5,915 nt of DNA from Saprospiraceae bacterium. Lineage in GTDB: Bacteria; Bacteroidota; Bacteroidia; Chitinophagales; Saprospiraceae. The notes below the pieces were generated by a model, which searched no databases, was not told the origin of the DNA, and was given only the letters and a program-made list of their open reading frames with translations. Made by a program: the position numbers and the translations under genes. Of the stretch, positions 1 to 5,915 are shown in pieces (the first letter of the stretch is position 1; each line of letters begins with the position of its first letter). Location: positions 1 through 5,915 of the forward strand of contig JACMLK010000314.1 of assembly GCA_014379665.1 (NCBI GenBank). Reading direction: 5' to 3'.

Positions 1-1006
1 CATCTTTTTGATGTGCCATTTCTACTGTGGTGTGCATATATCTAAGCGGCAATGAAATGAGTACAGAAGGAACACCTCCGTTGCTATATGCAAATGCGTC
101 TGTATCCGTACCAGTGCTTCTGCTTGAAGCAGCTCTTTGGAAATCAATTTTATTTTTTTCAGCTACTTCAATGATAAGATCCAGCAACTTGTTATGAACA
201 GCCGGGGCATATGTAAGGCTAGGTCCCAGACCGCATTTAGTATCACCCTGAATCTTATTATTTACTAATGGAGTATTGGTATCATGTGTTACATCAGTTA
301 CAATAGCGACATGTGGTTTTATCGTATTGGCAATCATTTCAGCCCCTCTCAACCCGATTTCTTCCTGTACAGCATTTACAATATAAAGAGAATAAGGCAG
401 TTTTTTCTTTTTCTCTTTGAGTCGTCTGGCTACTTCGGCAATACAGAATCCGCCCATACGGTTATCCAATGCCCTTCCCACATAATATATGTCATTTAAC
501 CGCGTAAGTTCATCCTGAAAAGTTATGACACAACCTACGTGGATACCCATTTCAAGCACTTCAGCTTTGTCCTTTGCTCCTACGTCTATAAATATATTAT
601 CCATTGTCGGAGCCAGATTTTCGTCTTTTCCTCGTCTTGTATGAATGGCAGGCCAACCAAAGACACCTTTTATAACCCCTTTTTTTGTATGGATATTGAC
701 ACGCATAGATGGAGCAATAATATGGTCTGAGCCACCATTTCGCACTACCTGAATGTATCCATTGTCGGATATATAATTCACATACCATGAAATTTCATCA
801 GCGTGAGCCTCTATGACTACGCGATAATCCTGACCCGGGTTGATGACCCCATAAGCAGTACCATAATTATCAAGGTGCCACTCGTCCACATAATTTTTAA
901 TATAATCGACCCATATTTTCTGACCGGGAGTTTCAAATCCTGTGGGAGATGCATTGTTCAAATACTTATATAAAAACTCTTCAGATTTTTTAGTTATAAT
1001 GCTCAT
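1..1006 (-). CDS. M42 family metallo-aminopeptidase (C-terminus cut by window edge)
   Basis: Predicted cytoplasmic co-catalytic metal aminopeptidase of the M42 group (TET/glutamyl aminopeptidase, often mislabelled endoglucanase CelM), which trims N-terminal residues from short peptides. The frame reads 335 codons from ATG at 1006-1004 to the window edge without a stop. The family's metal ligands and catalytic residues are all visible: His68 in EAHADE, bridging Asp181 in GRALDNRMGG, the catalytic Glu215 and metal-binding Glu216 in VQEEIG, Asp238 in VTDVTHD, and His325 in RYMHTT. Residues of about 75-170 fit the inserted PDZ-like domain that shapes the oligomer. Family members are usually about 350-365 residues, so roughly 15-30 are missing, a window effect and not a broken gene. 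No signal peptide is seen. It lies 21 bases downstream of pyrE on the same strand, suggesting co-transcription. The family is certain; substrate preference cannot be read from the sequence. Confidence 0.93.
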   Translation of the reverse strand, partial: MSIITKKSEEFLYKYLNNASPTGFETPGQKIWVDYIKNYVDEWHLDNYGTAYGVINPGQDYRVVIEAHADEISWYVNYISDNGYIQVVRNGGSDHIIAPSMRVNIHTKKGVIKGVFGWPAIHTRRGKDENLAPTMDNIFIDVGAKDKAEVLEMGIHVGCVITFQDELTRLNDIYYVGRALDNRMGGFCIAEVARRLKEKKKKLPYSLYIVNAVQEEIGLRGAEMIANTIKPHVAIVTDVTHDTNTPLVNNKIQGDTKCGLGPSLTYAPAVHNKLLDLIIEVAEKNKIDFQRAASSRSTGTDTDAFAYSNGGVPSVLISLPLRYMHTTVEMAHQKD

Positions 1007-1027
1007 TAATATAATTCGGGTTTTAGA

Positions 1028-1672
1028 TTATTTTAATTCGAAATGATTCTGATACCAGTTTTGTGGATCACTATTCCAATTTTTTAATATTGTTTCTTCC
1101 GTTTGGTTGATATAATTAGTGCTCAAAGCTTCATTAATCAAATAATTATAGTTGGACAAAGAAAGGTATTTACAAGATGAATTCCTAAAATTTTCTTTTG
1201 CTTTTTCGAATCCATAATCAAAAATAGCCATGACCCCCAATACGCGGTGACCTTCTGCACGCAAAATATTGACTACTTCAATCGAGCTGCCTCCGGTAGA
1301 AATCAAGTCTTCCACTACAAGTATACGGGAGTTTGGCCTTATTTCGCCTTCTATCTGATTTTGTCTGCCATGACTTTTAGGAGCTGCCCGGACATAACAA
1401 AATGGTAGATTAAGAACATCAGCCAGCAGCACGCCATGGGATATACCGGCTGTAGCAACACCAGCTATTATATCGGTTTCTCCGAACGAAACGGAGATTG
1501 TTGCAAAAGCATTTTTTATTATACTACGCACTTCAGGATAAGAGAGCGTGATCCGATTATCGCAGTAAATTGGCGATCTCATTCCGGATGCCCAGGTAAA
1601 AGGATTTTGCGGACTTAATTTAATTGCGTTAATTTGCAAAAGTTTTTGAGCTATTAGTGTTTCAAACGTCAT
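1028..1672 (-). CDS. pyrE: Orotate phosphoribosyltransferase
   Basis: Transfers the phosphoribosyl group of PRPP to orotate, giving orotidine 5'-monophosphate, the fifth step of de novo UMP synthesis; a cytoplasmic enzyme, dimeric in the family. The 214-residue length is normal for bacterial PyrE. Visible motifs are the orotate/PRPP-contacting FTWASGMRSPIYCDNR (25-40), the mobile catalytic loop from Arg95 through Lys99 and His101 (KSHG, followed by NQIEG), and the PRPP-binding VVEDLISTGGSS (119-130). The loop has Ala96 where the Salmonella enzyme has Lys100, while the Arg, Lys and His of the loop are kept. The start is forced: reading upstream in frame meets TAA at 1687-1685 with no other ATG, and the next internal Met is residue 31, inside the conserved core. 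It is divergent from the Nudix gene (14 bases between starts) and is followed by the M42 peptidase gene. Confidence 0.97.
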   Translation of the reverse strand: MTFETLIAQKLLQINAIKLSPQNPFTWASGMRSPIYCDNRITLSYPEVRSIIKNAFATISVSFGETDIIAGVATAGISHGVLLADVLNLPFCYVRAAPKSHGRQNQIEGEIRPNSRILVVEDLISTGGSSIEVVNILRAEGHRVLGVMAIFDYGFEKAKENFRNSSCKYLSLSNYNYLINEALSTNYINQTEETILKNWNSDPQNWYQNHFELK

Positions 1673-1686
1673 AATGGCATAATTTT

Positions 1687-2361
1687 ATGGAGAAGTCGCA
1701 AATCTACAAAATCTATATAAATGAGGTAGAAGTTATTTTGAAGGCTTCATCAGCTCTTACTCTGGAAGATACTGTCGCTTCAGGTTGTGTTGTGGTCAAA
1801 TATACCGGCAATAAAAAACATTTGCTTGACTATATCAATATTCTTGAAAAATCCATTAAATCAGAAAAACTAATCATTCATTTTGAAGATTTCATTAAAC
1901 TCAAATTAGATTTTAAATCACATTTTACTGAAATAGAAGCCGGGGGAGGATTGGTGAGGAATGAAAGAAATGAATATCTGTTTATTTACCGTCGTGGATC
2001 GTGGGATCTTCCAAAAGGGAAAGTCGAAAATGAAGAAACTAAAAAGGAAGCGACTCTGAGGGAAGTTACAGAAGAAACAGGCATAAAAAAGATGATCATT
2101 GTTCAAAAACTGATTGTGACCAGACATATTTACAGAAGCAATGTAGGCAAAAGAATCATTAAAAAATCACAATGGTATCTGGTGGAAACGAAAAAACAAC
2201 CTCTGATTCCTCAGGTTAACGAAGACATTGAAAAAGCTGAATGGATGACATTATCCAGATTTTTCAGTAAGAAACGACAGGTTTATCCCAATATTCTTGA
2301 AGTTCTTCATACTCAGGATACACAGGACATCACAAGTAAAGTACAGATTAAAATAAAATAA
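1687..2361 (+). CDS. Nudix hydrolase with an extra N-terminal domain
   Basis: Predicted soluble pyrophosphohydrolase acting on a nucleoside diphosphate linked to another moiety, using divalent metal ions. The 224-residue protein has a perfect Nudix box at residues 111-133 matching Gx5Ex7REUxEExGU: Gly111, Glu117, then REVTEETGI. The preceding GSWDLPKGK resembles that of ApnA/diphosphoinositol-type Nudix enzymes, but this does not fix the substrate. Residues 1-80 form a mixed alpha/beta N-terminal region that I cannot assign to a named domain; the Nudix fold begins near GGGLVRN (86-92). The ATG at 1687 is the only possible ATG start: an in-frame TAA lies at 1672-1674 and the next Met is residue 136, beyond the catalytic box. 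It is divergent from pyrE, so a link with nucleotide or PRPP metabolism is possible but inferred only from position. No signal peptide or membrane segment is seen. Confidence 0.9.
   Translation: MEKSQIYKIYINEVEVILKASSALTLEDTVASGCVVVKYTGNKKHLLDYINILEKSIKSEKLIIHFEDFIKLKLDFKSHFTEIEAGGGLVRNERNEYLFIYRRGSWDLPKGKVENEETKKEATLREVTEETGIKKMIIVQKLIVTRHIYRSNVGKRIIKKSQWYLVETKKQPLIPQVNEDIEKAEWMTLSRFFSKKRQVYPNILEVLHTQDTQDITSKVQIKIK
1699..1706 (-). promoter_or_regulatory. Candidate -7 promoter element for pyrE, inside the Nudix coding region
   Basis: On the minus strand these bases read TAGATTTG, an exact match to the Bacteroidota -7 consensus TAnnTTTG. Transcription would start roughly 20 bases before the pyrE ATG at 1672. 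A second, 7-of-8 match (TAGATTTT) lies just upstream. No clear TTG-type -33 element is present about 19 bases further upstream, which lowers confidence. Because only 14 bases separate the two start codons, a pyrE promoter has to lie in the Nudix gene, and this is the best candidate there. Confidence 0.4.
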
Positions 2362-2488
2362 TTCATCTAAATTACGAATTACGAATTGAATTCAAAAAAA
2401 AATGTTCATGTTTTCTCAAATCTTGTATGAAAATTTATCCGCCTGATTATTCAATTGCATTTTTTATAGTACTTAAATTGTTTTTTTA
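2362..2488. repeat. Intergenic region with short tandem repeat and palindrome
   Basis: This 127-base AT-rich gap separates the Nudix gene from mtgA. It holds a 7-base tandem repeat (ATTACGA twice plus ATT, 2371-2387), then a perfect 10-base palindrome TTGAATTCAA (2386-2395) leading into a run of nine A (2394-2402). No GC-rich hairpin followed by T on the plus strand, as expected of an intrinsic terminator for the Nudix gene, was found. A weak promoter-like pair (TTG at 2455-2457 and TAAATTG at 2474-2480) lies just before mtgA, but it is one base short of the consensus and too close to the start codon to call. Confidence 0.55.
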
Positions 2489-3238
2489 ATGAAGGACGTC
2501 TGGAGAAAAATTAAACAATTTGCCATCAGATACTACGGTGACGTCATTGTCGGATTTGTGGTATTGAGTACTCTGATGGTATTAATCTACAGGATTGTGC
2601 CTCCACCTTTTACATTATTGATGGCAAGCAGAACTATTGTGGCTGAAGAGGGAGTTTTAAAATATCATTGGGTAAATTTTAAAGACATTTCTCCCTACAT
2701 TAAAGTATGCGCGATGGCCTCAGAAGATCAGAACTTGCCCTTCCACTTTGGGCTTGACTTTCAGGCTATTGATAAAGCCATCAATAAGAATAAAAAAAAG
2801 AGAAAGATTTTTGGGGCCAGCACCATCACTCAACAGGTGGCTAAAAATGTCTTCCTTTATCCCCGCAGATCGTATATAAGAAAAGGTCTTGAAGTTTATT
2901 TTACATTATTGATAGAGACATTATGGACCAAAGAACGTATTCTTGAGATGTATCTGAATGTTGCTGAAATGGGTGAGTTGACTTTTGGAGTTGACGCAGC
3001 AGCTCATAAATATTTTGGGAAATCTGCAAAAAAGCTCTCGCTTGCAGAATCATCCGGTATTATTGCCGTTTTGCCAAACCCCAGGAAATATAATGTCAAT
3101 AGTCCCGGTCCTTATGTATCCAACCGGCAGTCACAAATCGCTTCCTTATTTTATTCACTGGATGGAACCAATTACCTAAGAGAAATCTATGTAAAATCTG
3201 AGAAGTCGTTGTACGATTTCAGGAAGTATAAAAAGTGA
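2489..3238 (+). CDS. mtgA: Monofunctional biosynthetic peptidoglycan transglycosylase
   Basis: Predicted GT51 glycosyltransferase that polymerises lipid II into glycan strands at the periplasmic face of the inner membrane, without a transpeptidase domain. The 249-residue length fits MtgA. A basic N-terminus (1-14) precedes one membrane anchor (about 18-37) that leaves the enzyme domain in the periplasm. GT51 motifs occur in order: SEDQNLPFHFGLD (78-90) with the catalytic Glu79; GASTITQQVAKNVF (109-122); RKGLE (131-135), whose Glu135 fits the second conserved glutamate; ERILEMYLNVAEMG (149-162); and LSLAESSGIIAVLPNP (183-198). The Phe of the usual EDxxFxxHxG is Leu83 here, a conservative change. 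No penicillin-binding motifs follow, so this is not a truncated bifunctional PBP1. The ATG directly precedes the basic anchor. The next gene begins 67 bases downstream. Confidence 0.95.
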   Translation: MKDVWRKIKQFAIRYYGDVIVGFVVLSTLMVLIYRIVPPPFTLLMASRTIVAEEGVLKYHWVNFKDISPYIKVCAMASEDQNLPFHFGLDFQAIDKAINKNKKKRKIFGASTITQQVAKNVFLYPRRSYIRKGLEVYFTLLIETLWTKERILEMYLNVAEMGELTFGVDAAAHKYFGKSAKKLSLAESSGIIAVLPNPRKYNVNSPGPYVSNRQSQIASLFYSLDGTNYLREIYVKSEKSLYDFRKYKK

Positions 3239-3273
3239 TAAGTATAAAATTTTTTTAATAGCATTTGGTACAT

Positions 3274-3281
3274 TACTTTTG
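3274..3281 (+). promoter_or_regulatory. Candidate -7 promoter element for the TerB-like gene
   Basis: The bases TACTTTTG match the Bacteroidota -7 consensus TAnnTTTG exactly and lie 24 bases before the ATG at 3306. The -33 region, about 19 bases upstream, is only a T-rich stretch near 3250-3256 and not a clear TTG. If real, it gives the TerB-like gene its own promoter in the gap after mtgA, and it overlaps a possible TTG start codon at 3279, arguing against that start. Confidence 0.35.
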
Positions 3282-3305
3282 CTGCAAATATTAAAATCAA
3301 ATCAC

Positions 3306-3788
3306 ATGTTGGAACAATTTCATGCTTTAAATGAAGAGGAGTTTGTAAAACTGAAAGATGCTATCCCATTAATAACCGTTTTAATAGCTGGAGCCGACGG
3401 GCATTATGAAAAAGATCAACTTGTCTGGGCTGATAAGGTGACAAAAATAAGAGGTTATAAGATGAAAGATGCTATGAAATCTTTCTATCAGGAAGTTGGA
3501 AAGACATTTTCTATAAAACTAAACTTGTATATGGACACTTTTCCGCAGGATGTACATGAAAGAAATAATCTCATTGGCGGACGATTAGCCCAACTTAATC
3601 CAATCCTTGCAAAACTCGAATCCCATCTGGCTGCGGAAGTGTATAAAAGTTTTGTGAGTTTTGCCAAACATGTGGCAAAAGCTTCAGGTGGACTCTTTGG
3701 TTTTTTTGCCATTAACAAAGAAGAAGCTAAATTAATTGGTCTTCCGATGATTACGCCAATACATGTTTCTACTGAAGAAGAAGAATAG
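3306..3788 (+). CDS. Small TerB-like conserved protein of unknown function
   Basis: I do not recognise a named gene. The 160-residue protein has no signal peptide and looks soluble and mostly helical. Residues 20-45 (IPLITVLIAGADGHYEKDQ and on to WADKV) resemble the first TerB-type motif, a hydrophobic helix ending in ADG followed by acidic residues. Residues 121-147 (KHVAKASGGLFGFFAINKEE then LIGLP) resemble the second, related motif. TerB domains are helical, may bind metal and occur in tellurite-resistance and stress proteins; this link is pattern-based and tentative. The C-terminus is a short acidic tail, STEEEE. I chose ATG 3306 over an in-frame TTG at 3279, which would add nine residues (MLQILKSNH) and overlaps a promoter-like element. 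The gene follows mtgA on the same strand after 67 bases; no functional link is evident. It is a real gene by its conserved-looking composition and full-length frame, with unknown function. Confidence 0.75.
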   Translation: MLEQFHALNEEEFVKLKDAIPLITVLIAGADGHYEKDQLVWADKVTKIRGYKMKDAMKSFYQEVGKTFSIKLNLYMDTFPQDVHERNNLIGGRLAQLNPILAKLESHLAAEVYKSFVSFAKHVAKASGGLFGFFAINKEEAKLIGLPMITPIHVSTEEEE

Positions 3789-3837
3789 TACTTCTCTATT
3801 ACATTAATTGACTTACAGTTATCCCCGACTTGTAGAA

Positions 3838-3855
3838 GACAGATACTGACAGATA
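3838..3855 (+). repeat. Direct repeat GACAGATA x2, 10-base period, upstream of the TonB receptor
   Basis: GACAGATA occurs at 3838-3845 and again at 3848-3855, separated by CT, so the copies are exactly 10 bases (about one helical turn) apart. They lie 78 bases before the receptor ATG and 27 bases before the candidate -33 element. Tandem half-sites with this phasing and position suit an activator or response-regulator site. That role is an inference; an 8-base repeat can arise by chance. Confidence 0.35.
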
Positions 3856-3882
3856 ATTTTTTGGAAGATTTTCAGATTTCAA

Positions 3883-3912
3883 TTGGCGGTTTCATTTAAA
3901 TAACTATTTTTA
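3883..3912 (+). promoter_or_regulatory. Candidate promoter of the TonB-dependent receptor
   Basis: TTGG at 3883-3886 and TATTTTTA at 3905-3912 are separated by 18 bases, close to the Bacteroidota -33/-7 arrangement. The -7 element differs from TAnnTTTG only in its last base. The implied 5' leader before ATG 3934 is about 15 bases. The rest of the 145-base gap (3789-3933) shows no recognisable riboswitch and no clear terminator hairpin for the preceding gene. Confidence 0.35.
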
Positions 3913-3933
3913 TCTCATATAATTAAATTTATC

Positions 3934-5915
3934 ATGAGGAAGTCCGTTTTCTGTTTGTTTTTCAGCCACTTTTTAATGTGCAGCAGTCTTGTATTCTCTC
4001 AGAATTATACTATTTTTGTTAGGGATGGGGATACCAAAGAAAGTCTTATTGGTGCTACGGTAACTTATAATGACAAAGGTAATACTACTGACTCGTTCGG
4101 AGCGTTTGAATTTTCACCAACCGATTATCCGATTGAATTAACCGTTTCTTATATAGGATATGTTTCAAAGACTATTAAAATAGAATCTCTCACTGATATT
4201 CCGGATGAAATATTAATATATTCATCCCAGGTAATGCTGGATTTGGTGACCGTTACCGGATCTAAGTATGAACAAAACCTTATAAAATCAACGGTATCTA
4301 TTGATATACTGAAACCGGATCTGCTTCGAAGTGTCAATGCTACAGGTTCAGATGATATACTCAACAAGGTTCCCGGTGTGCAGATCCTGGATGGCCAGGC
4401 TAATATCAGAGGAGGATCAGGTTATTCCTATGGGGCAGGAAGCAGGGTGATGTTACTGCTGGATGATATACCCGTACTGCAACCTGACGCCGGCTTTCCA
4501 AACTGGAATGATATTCCGATAGAAAATCTCTCGCAGATTGAAATACTCAAAGGTGCCGCTTCTACATTGTATGGTTCTGCTGCGCTTAACGGAATTATCA
4601 ATTTCCGCTCGTCTTATGCCAAATCTGAACCGGAAACACGCTTTTCAGCATCTTCTACTGTTTTTATGGCTCCGAAAGATATAGAGAAAAAATGGTGGAA
4701 AGACACCTTACGGTACGAAAACAATCTGTCGTTTGTGCATAAGCAAAAGTTCGGTAAACTTGACCTTATTGCCGGTGGTCTTTTTAATCAACTGGAAGGT
4801 TTTAATCAATTTACCAATGAAAAACGAGGAAGGGCCAATTTCAACCTGCGTTACAGACTTTCAGACAAACTAACACTCCAATTAAGTGCAATTGGCAATA
4901 TGAATCATAATAGCAGTTTTTTTCTATGGGCGAATCCCGGTTCCGGAGCTTTGAAACCTTTGAACGGAACAGTTTCTGACCGTAAGGCAAGGCGATATTA
5001 CATAGACCCCTCTGTGAATTATATTGACAAATTCAGCAATAAACATAAACTTTTGTCAAGGACAATGTTCATCAATAATGAAAACAATACCAACCAATCC
5101 AATAAATCACTCAATCAATACAATGAATACCAGTTTCAGCGCAATTTTGAAAAACAAAAGCTGGTATTGACTGCCGGTGTCGTCGGAGCATGGAGTAAAG
5201 TGGATTCTGAGATATTGGGAGACACTACATTTTATTCTTCAAATTATGCTACATACCTGCAGGTGGATAAAACCATTGGAGAAAACCTTACGCTGGCTGG
5301 TGGGGTGAGATATGAATACGTAGATCATACAAGTCCCGAATTATATCTGGGTGATACTATTCCCGGTGGGAAGGCCACTGATGGTCAGCTTATTTCAAGG
5401 ATTTCTGCCAATTATGCGTTGCATAAGTATTCGGCTATCAGAGCGTCTTATGGTCAGGGATACAGATATCCTAGTTTAACTGAGAGATTTGTCACTACTA
5501 CCTTTGGAGCATTTTCCATATTTGCCAACCCAAAACTAAAGCCTGAATTTGGCTGGTCATCAGAACTCGGATATAAGCAGGGTTTTGCTTTAGGAGGATT
5601 TAAAGGGTTTCTTGATGCAGCTGCTTTTATATCTGAATATGAAGAAATGATAGAATTTACTTTCATATTTGAACCCGGCAAAGTAGGATTTCAGCCAAAG
5701 AATGTTGGTAATACGAGGATATCCGGATATGAATTCAGCATATTCGGGCAGGCTCATCTCTTCGGTATTCCTATTAATATTTATGGAGGGTACACTTATA
5801 TTGATCCTGTTTATAAAAATTATGATACCAGCGAACAAATAAGAAGTAGTGTTTCGGAAAATCAAAACGTACTCAAATACCGGTCAAAACACCAATTCAA
5901 AATGGATTGTGAAGC
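3934..5915 (+). CDS. TonB-dependent outer-membrane receptor (C-terminus cut by window edge)
   Basis: Predicted gated outer-membrane channel that imports a ligand using TonB/ExbB/ExbD energy. The frame runs 660 codons without a stop to the window edge. Parts in order: a signal peptide (about 1-22, ending LVFSQ); a carboxypeptidase-regulatory-like beta-sandwich (about 25-105, with GATVTYNDKGNTTDSFGAFEF and then VSYIGY); a TonB-box-like stretch DLVTVTGS (103-110); a plug (about 115-228) with DILNKVPGVQI, NIRGGSG, LLLDDIPV and IEILKGAASTLYGSAALNG; then a beta-barrel from about 230, including the typical SYGQGYRYPSLTERF. At this size it is shorter than SusC proteins (about 1000 residues), and no susD-like gene is seen, so glycan uptake is not favoured. 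The ligand (iron complex, vitamin or other) cannot be told. Perhaps 80-150 C-terminal residues, including the last barrel strands, lie beyond the window. The ATG is placed directly before the signal peptide. Confidence 0.93.
   Translation, partial: MRKSVFCLFFSHFLMCSSLVFSQNYTIFVRDGDTKESLIGATVTYNDKGNTTDSFGAFEFSPTDYPIELTVSYIGYVSKTIKIESLTDIPDEILIYSSQVMLDLVTVTGSKYEQNLIKSTVSIDILKPDLLRSVNATGSDDILNKVPGVQILDGQANIRGGSGYSYGAGSRVMLLLDDIPVLQPDAGFPNWNDIPIENLSQIEILKGAASTLYGSAALNGIINFRSSYAKSEPETRFSASSTVFMAPKDIEKKWWKDTLRYENNLSFVHKQKFGKLDLIAGGLFNQLEGFNQFTNEKRGRANFNLRYRLSDKLTLQLSAIGNMNHNSSFFLWANPGSGALKPLNGTVSDRKARRYYIDPSVNYIDKFSNKHKLLSRTMFINNENNTNQSNKSLNQYNEYQFQRNFEKQKLVLTAGVVGAWSKVDSEILGDTTFYSSNYATYLQVDKTIGENLTLAGGVRYEYVDHTSPELYLGDTIPGGKATDGQLISRISANYALHKYSAIRASYGQGYRYPSLTERFVTTTFGAFSIFANPKLKPEFGWSSELGYKQGFALGGFKGFLDAAAFISEYEEMIEFTFIFEPGKVGFQPKNVGNTRISGYEFSIFGQAHLFGIPINIYGGYTYIDPVYKNYDTSEQIRSSVSENQNVLKYRSKHQFKMDCE

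Noticed and set aside
284..788. Open frames of 63-71 codons on both strands (284-499, 539-730, 597-788)
   Set aside because: They lie within the M42 peptidase gene in other frames; that gene has all family motifs, and these peptides have no recognisable domains.
1436..1618. 60-codon plus-strand frame opposite pyrE
   Set aside because: It is antisense to conserved PyrE motifs and has no features of its own.
1918..2127. 69-codon minus-strand frame opposite the Nudix box
   Set aside because: It is a shadow of the Nudix gene; its Phe/Ser-rich composition is the complement of Lys/Glu-rich codons.
2406..2435. Inverted repeat TTCAT...ATGAA as a terminator
   Set aside because: The arms are only five bases, the loop is long, and no T-tract follows.
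2985..3179. 64-codon plus-strand frame inside mtgA
   Set aside because: It overlaps conserved GT51 sequence in another frame.
3488..3718. 76-codon minus-strand frame opposite the TerB-like gene
   Set aside because: It is antisense to a better-supported gene and has no recognisable motif.
3789..3933. Riboswitch (for example cobalamin) ahead of the TonB receptor
   Set aside because: The gap is only 145 bases and AT-rich, with no conserved box or multi-stem structure that I could see.
3934..3999. Possible lipoprotein signal at Cys16 of the TonB receptor
   Set aside because: The residues before the Cys (FLM) do not fit a lipobox, and the segment continues as an ordinary signal peptide to about residue 22.
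4149..4367. 72-codon minus-strand frame opposite the TonB receptor
   Set aside because: It is antisense to the receptor's regulatory-like and plug domains.
5454..5865. Minus-strand frames of 75 and 91 codons opposite the receptor barrel
   Set aside because: They overlap each other and lie opposite a clear receptor frame; no independent support.

Overview
The window looks like chromosomal DNA of a member of the Bacteroidota, possibly near Saprospiria or Cytophagia; the class is a guess. The evidence is AT-rich sequence, start codons without a clear Shine-Dalgarno, several matches to the Bacteroidota -7 promoter element (TAnnTTTG), and a TonB-dependent receptor with the N-terminal carboxypeptidase-regulatory-like domain common in this phylum. 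No mobile element, CRISPR array, tRNA, rRNA or recognisable riboswitch was seen.

Left part, minus strand (1-1672): pyrE (orotate phosphoribosyltransferase, pyrimidine synthesis) is followed after 21 bases by an M42-family metallo-aminopeptidase whose C-terminus runs off the left edge. The two probably form one transcript. The M42 frame is open to the window edge, with every metal ligand in place.

Centre, plus strand (1687-3788): a Nudix hydrolase with an extra N-terminal domain starts only 14 bases from the pyrE start and is transcribed away from it. A 127-base gap with a short tandem repeat and a 10-base palindrome leads to mtgA, a membrane-anchored monofunctional peptidoglycan glycosyltransferase. 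A small acidic-tailed protein resembling TerB follows, probably with its own promoter.

Right part, plus strand (3789-5915): a 145-base intergenic region carries an 8-base direct repeat spaced exactly 10 bases apart and a candidate promoter. After it comes a TonB-dependent outer-membrane receptor (660 codons seen, C-terminus cut by the window edge).

Most of the content is housekeeping: nucleotide synthesis, peptide turnover, cell-wall synthesis and outer-membrane uptake. I see no clear new system. The most interesting points are the forced 14-base divergent pyrE/Nudix junction, the unassigned N-terminal domain of the Nudix protein, the TerB-like small protein, and the helically phased repeat upstream of the receptor.
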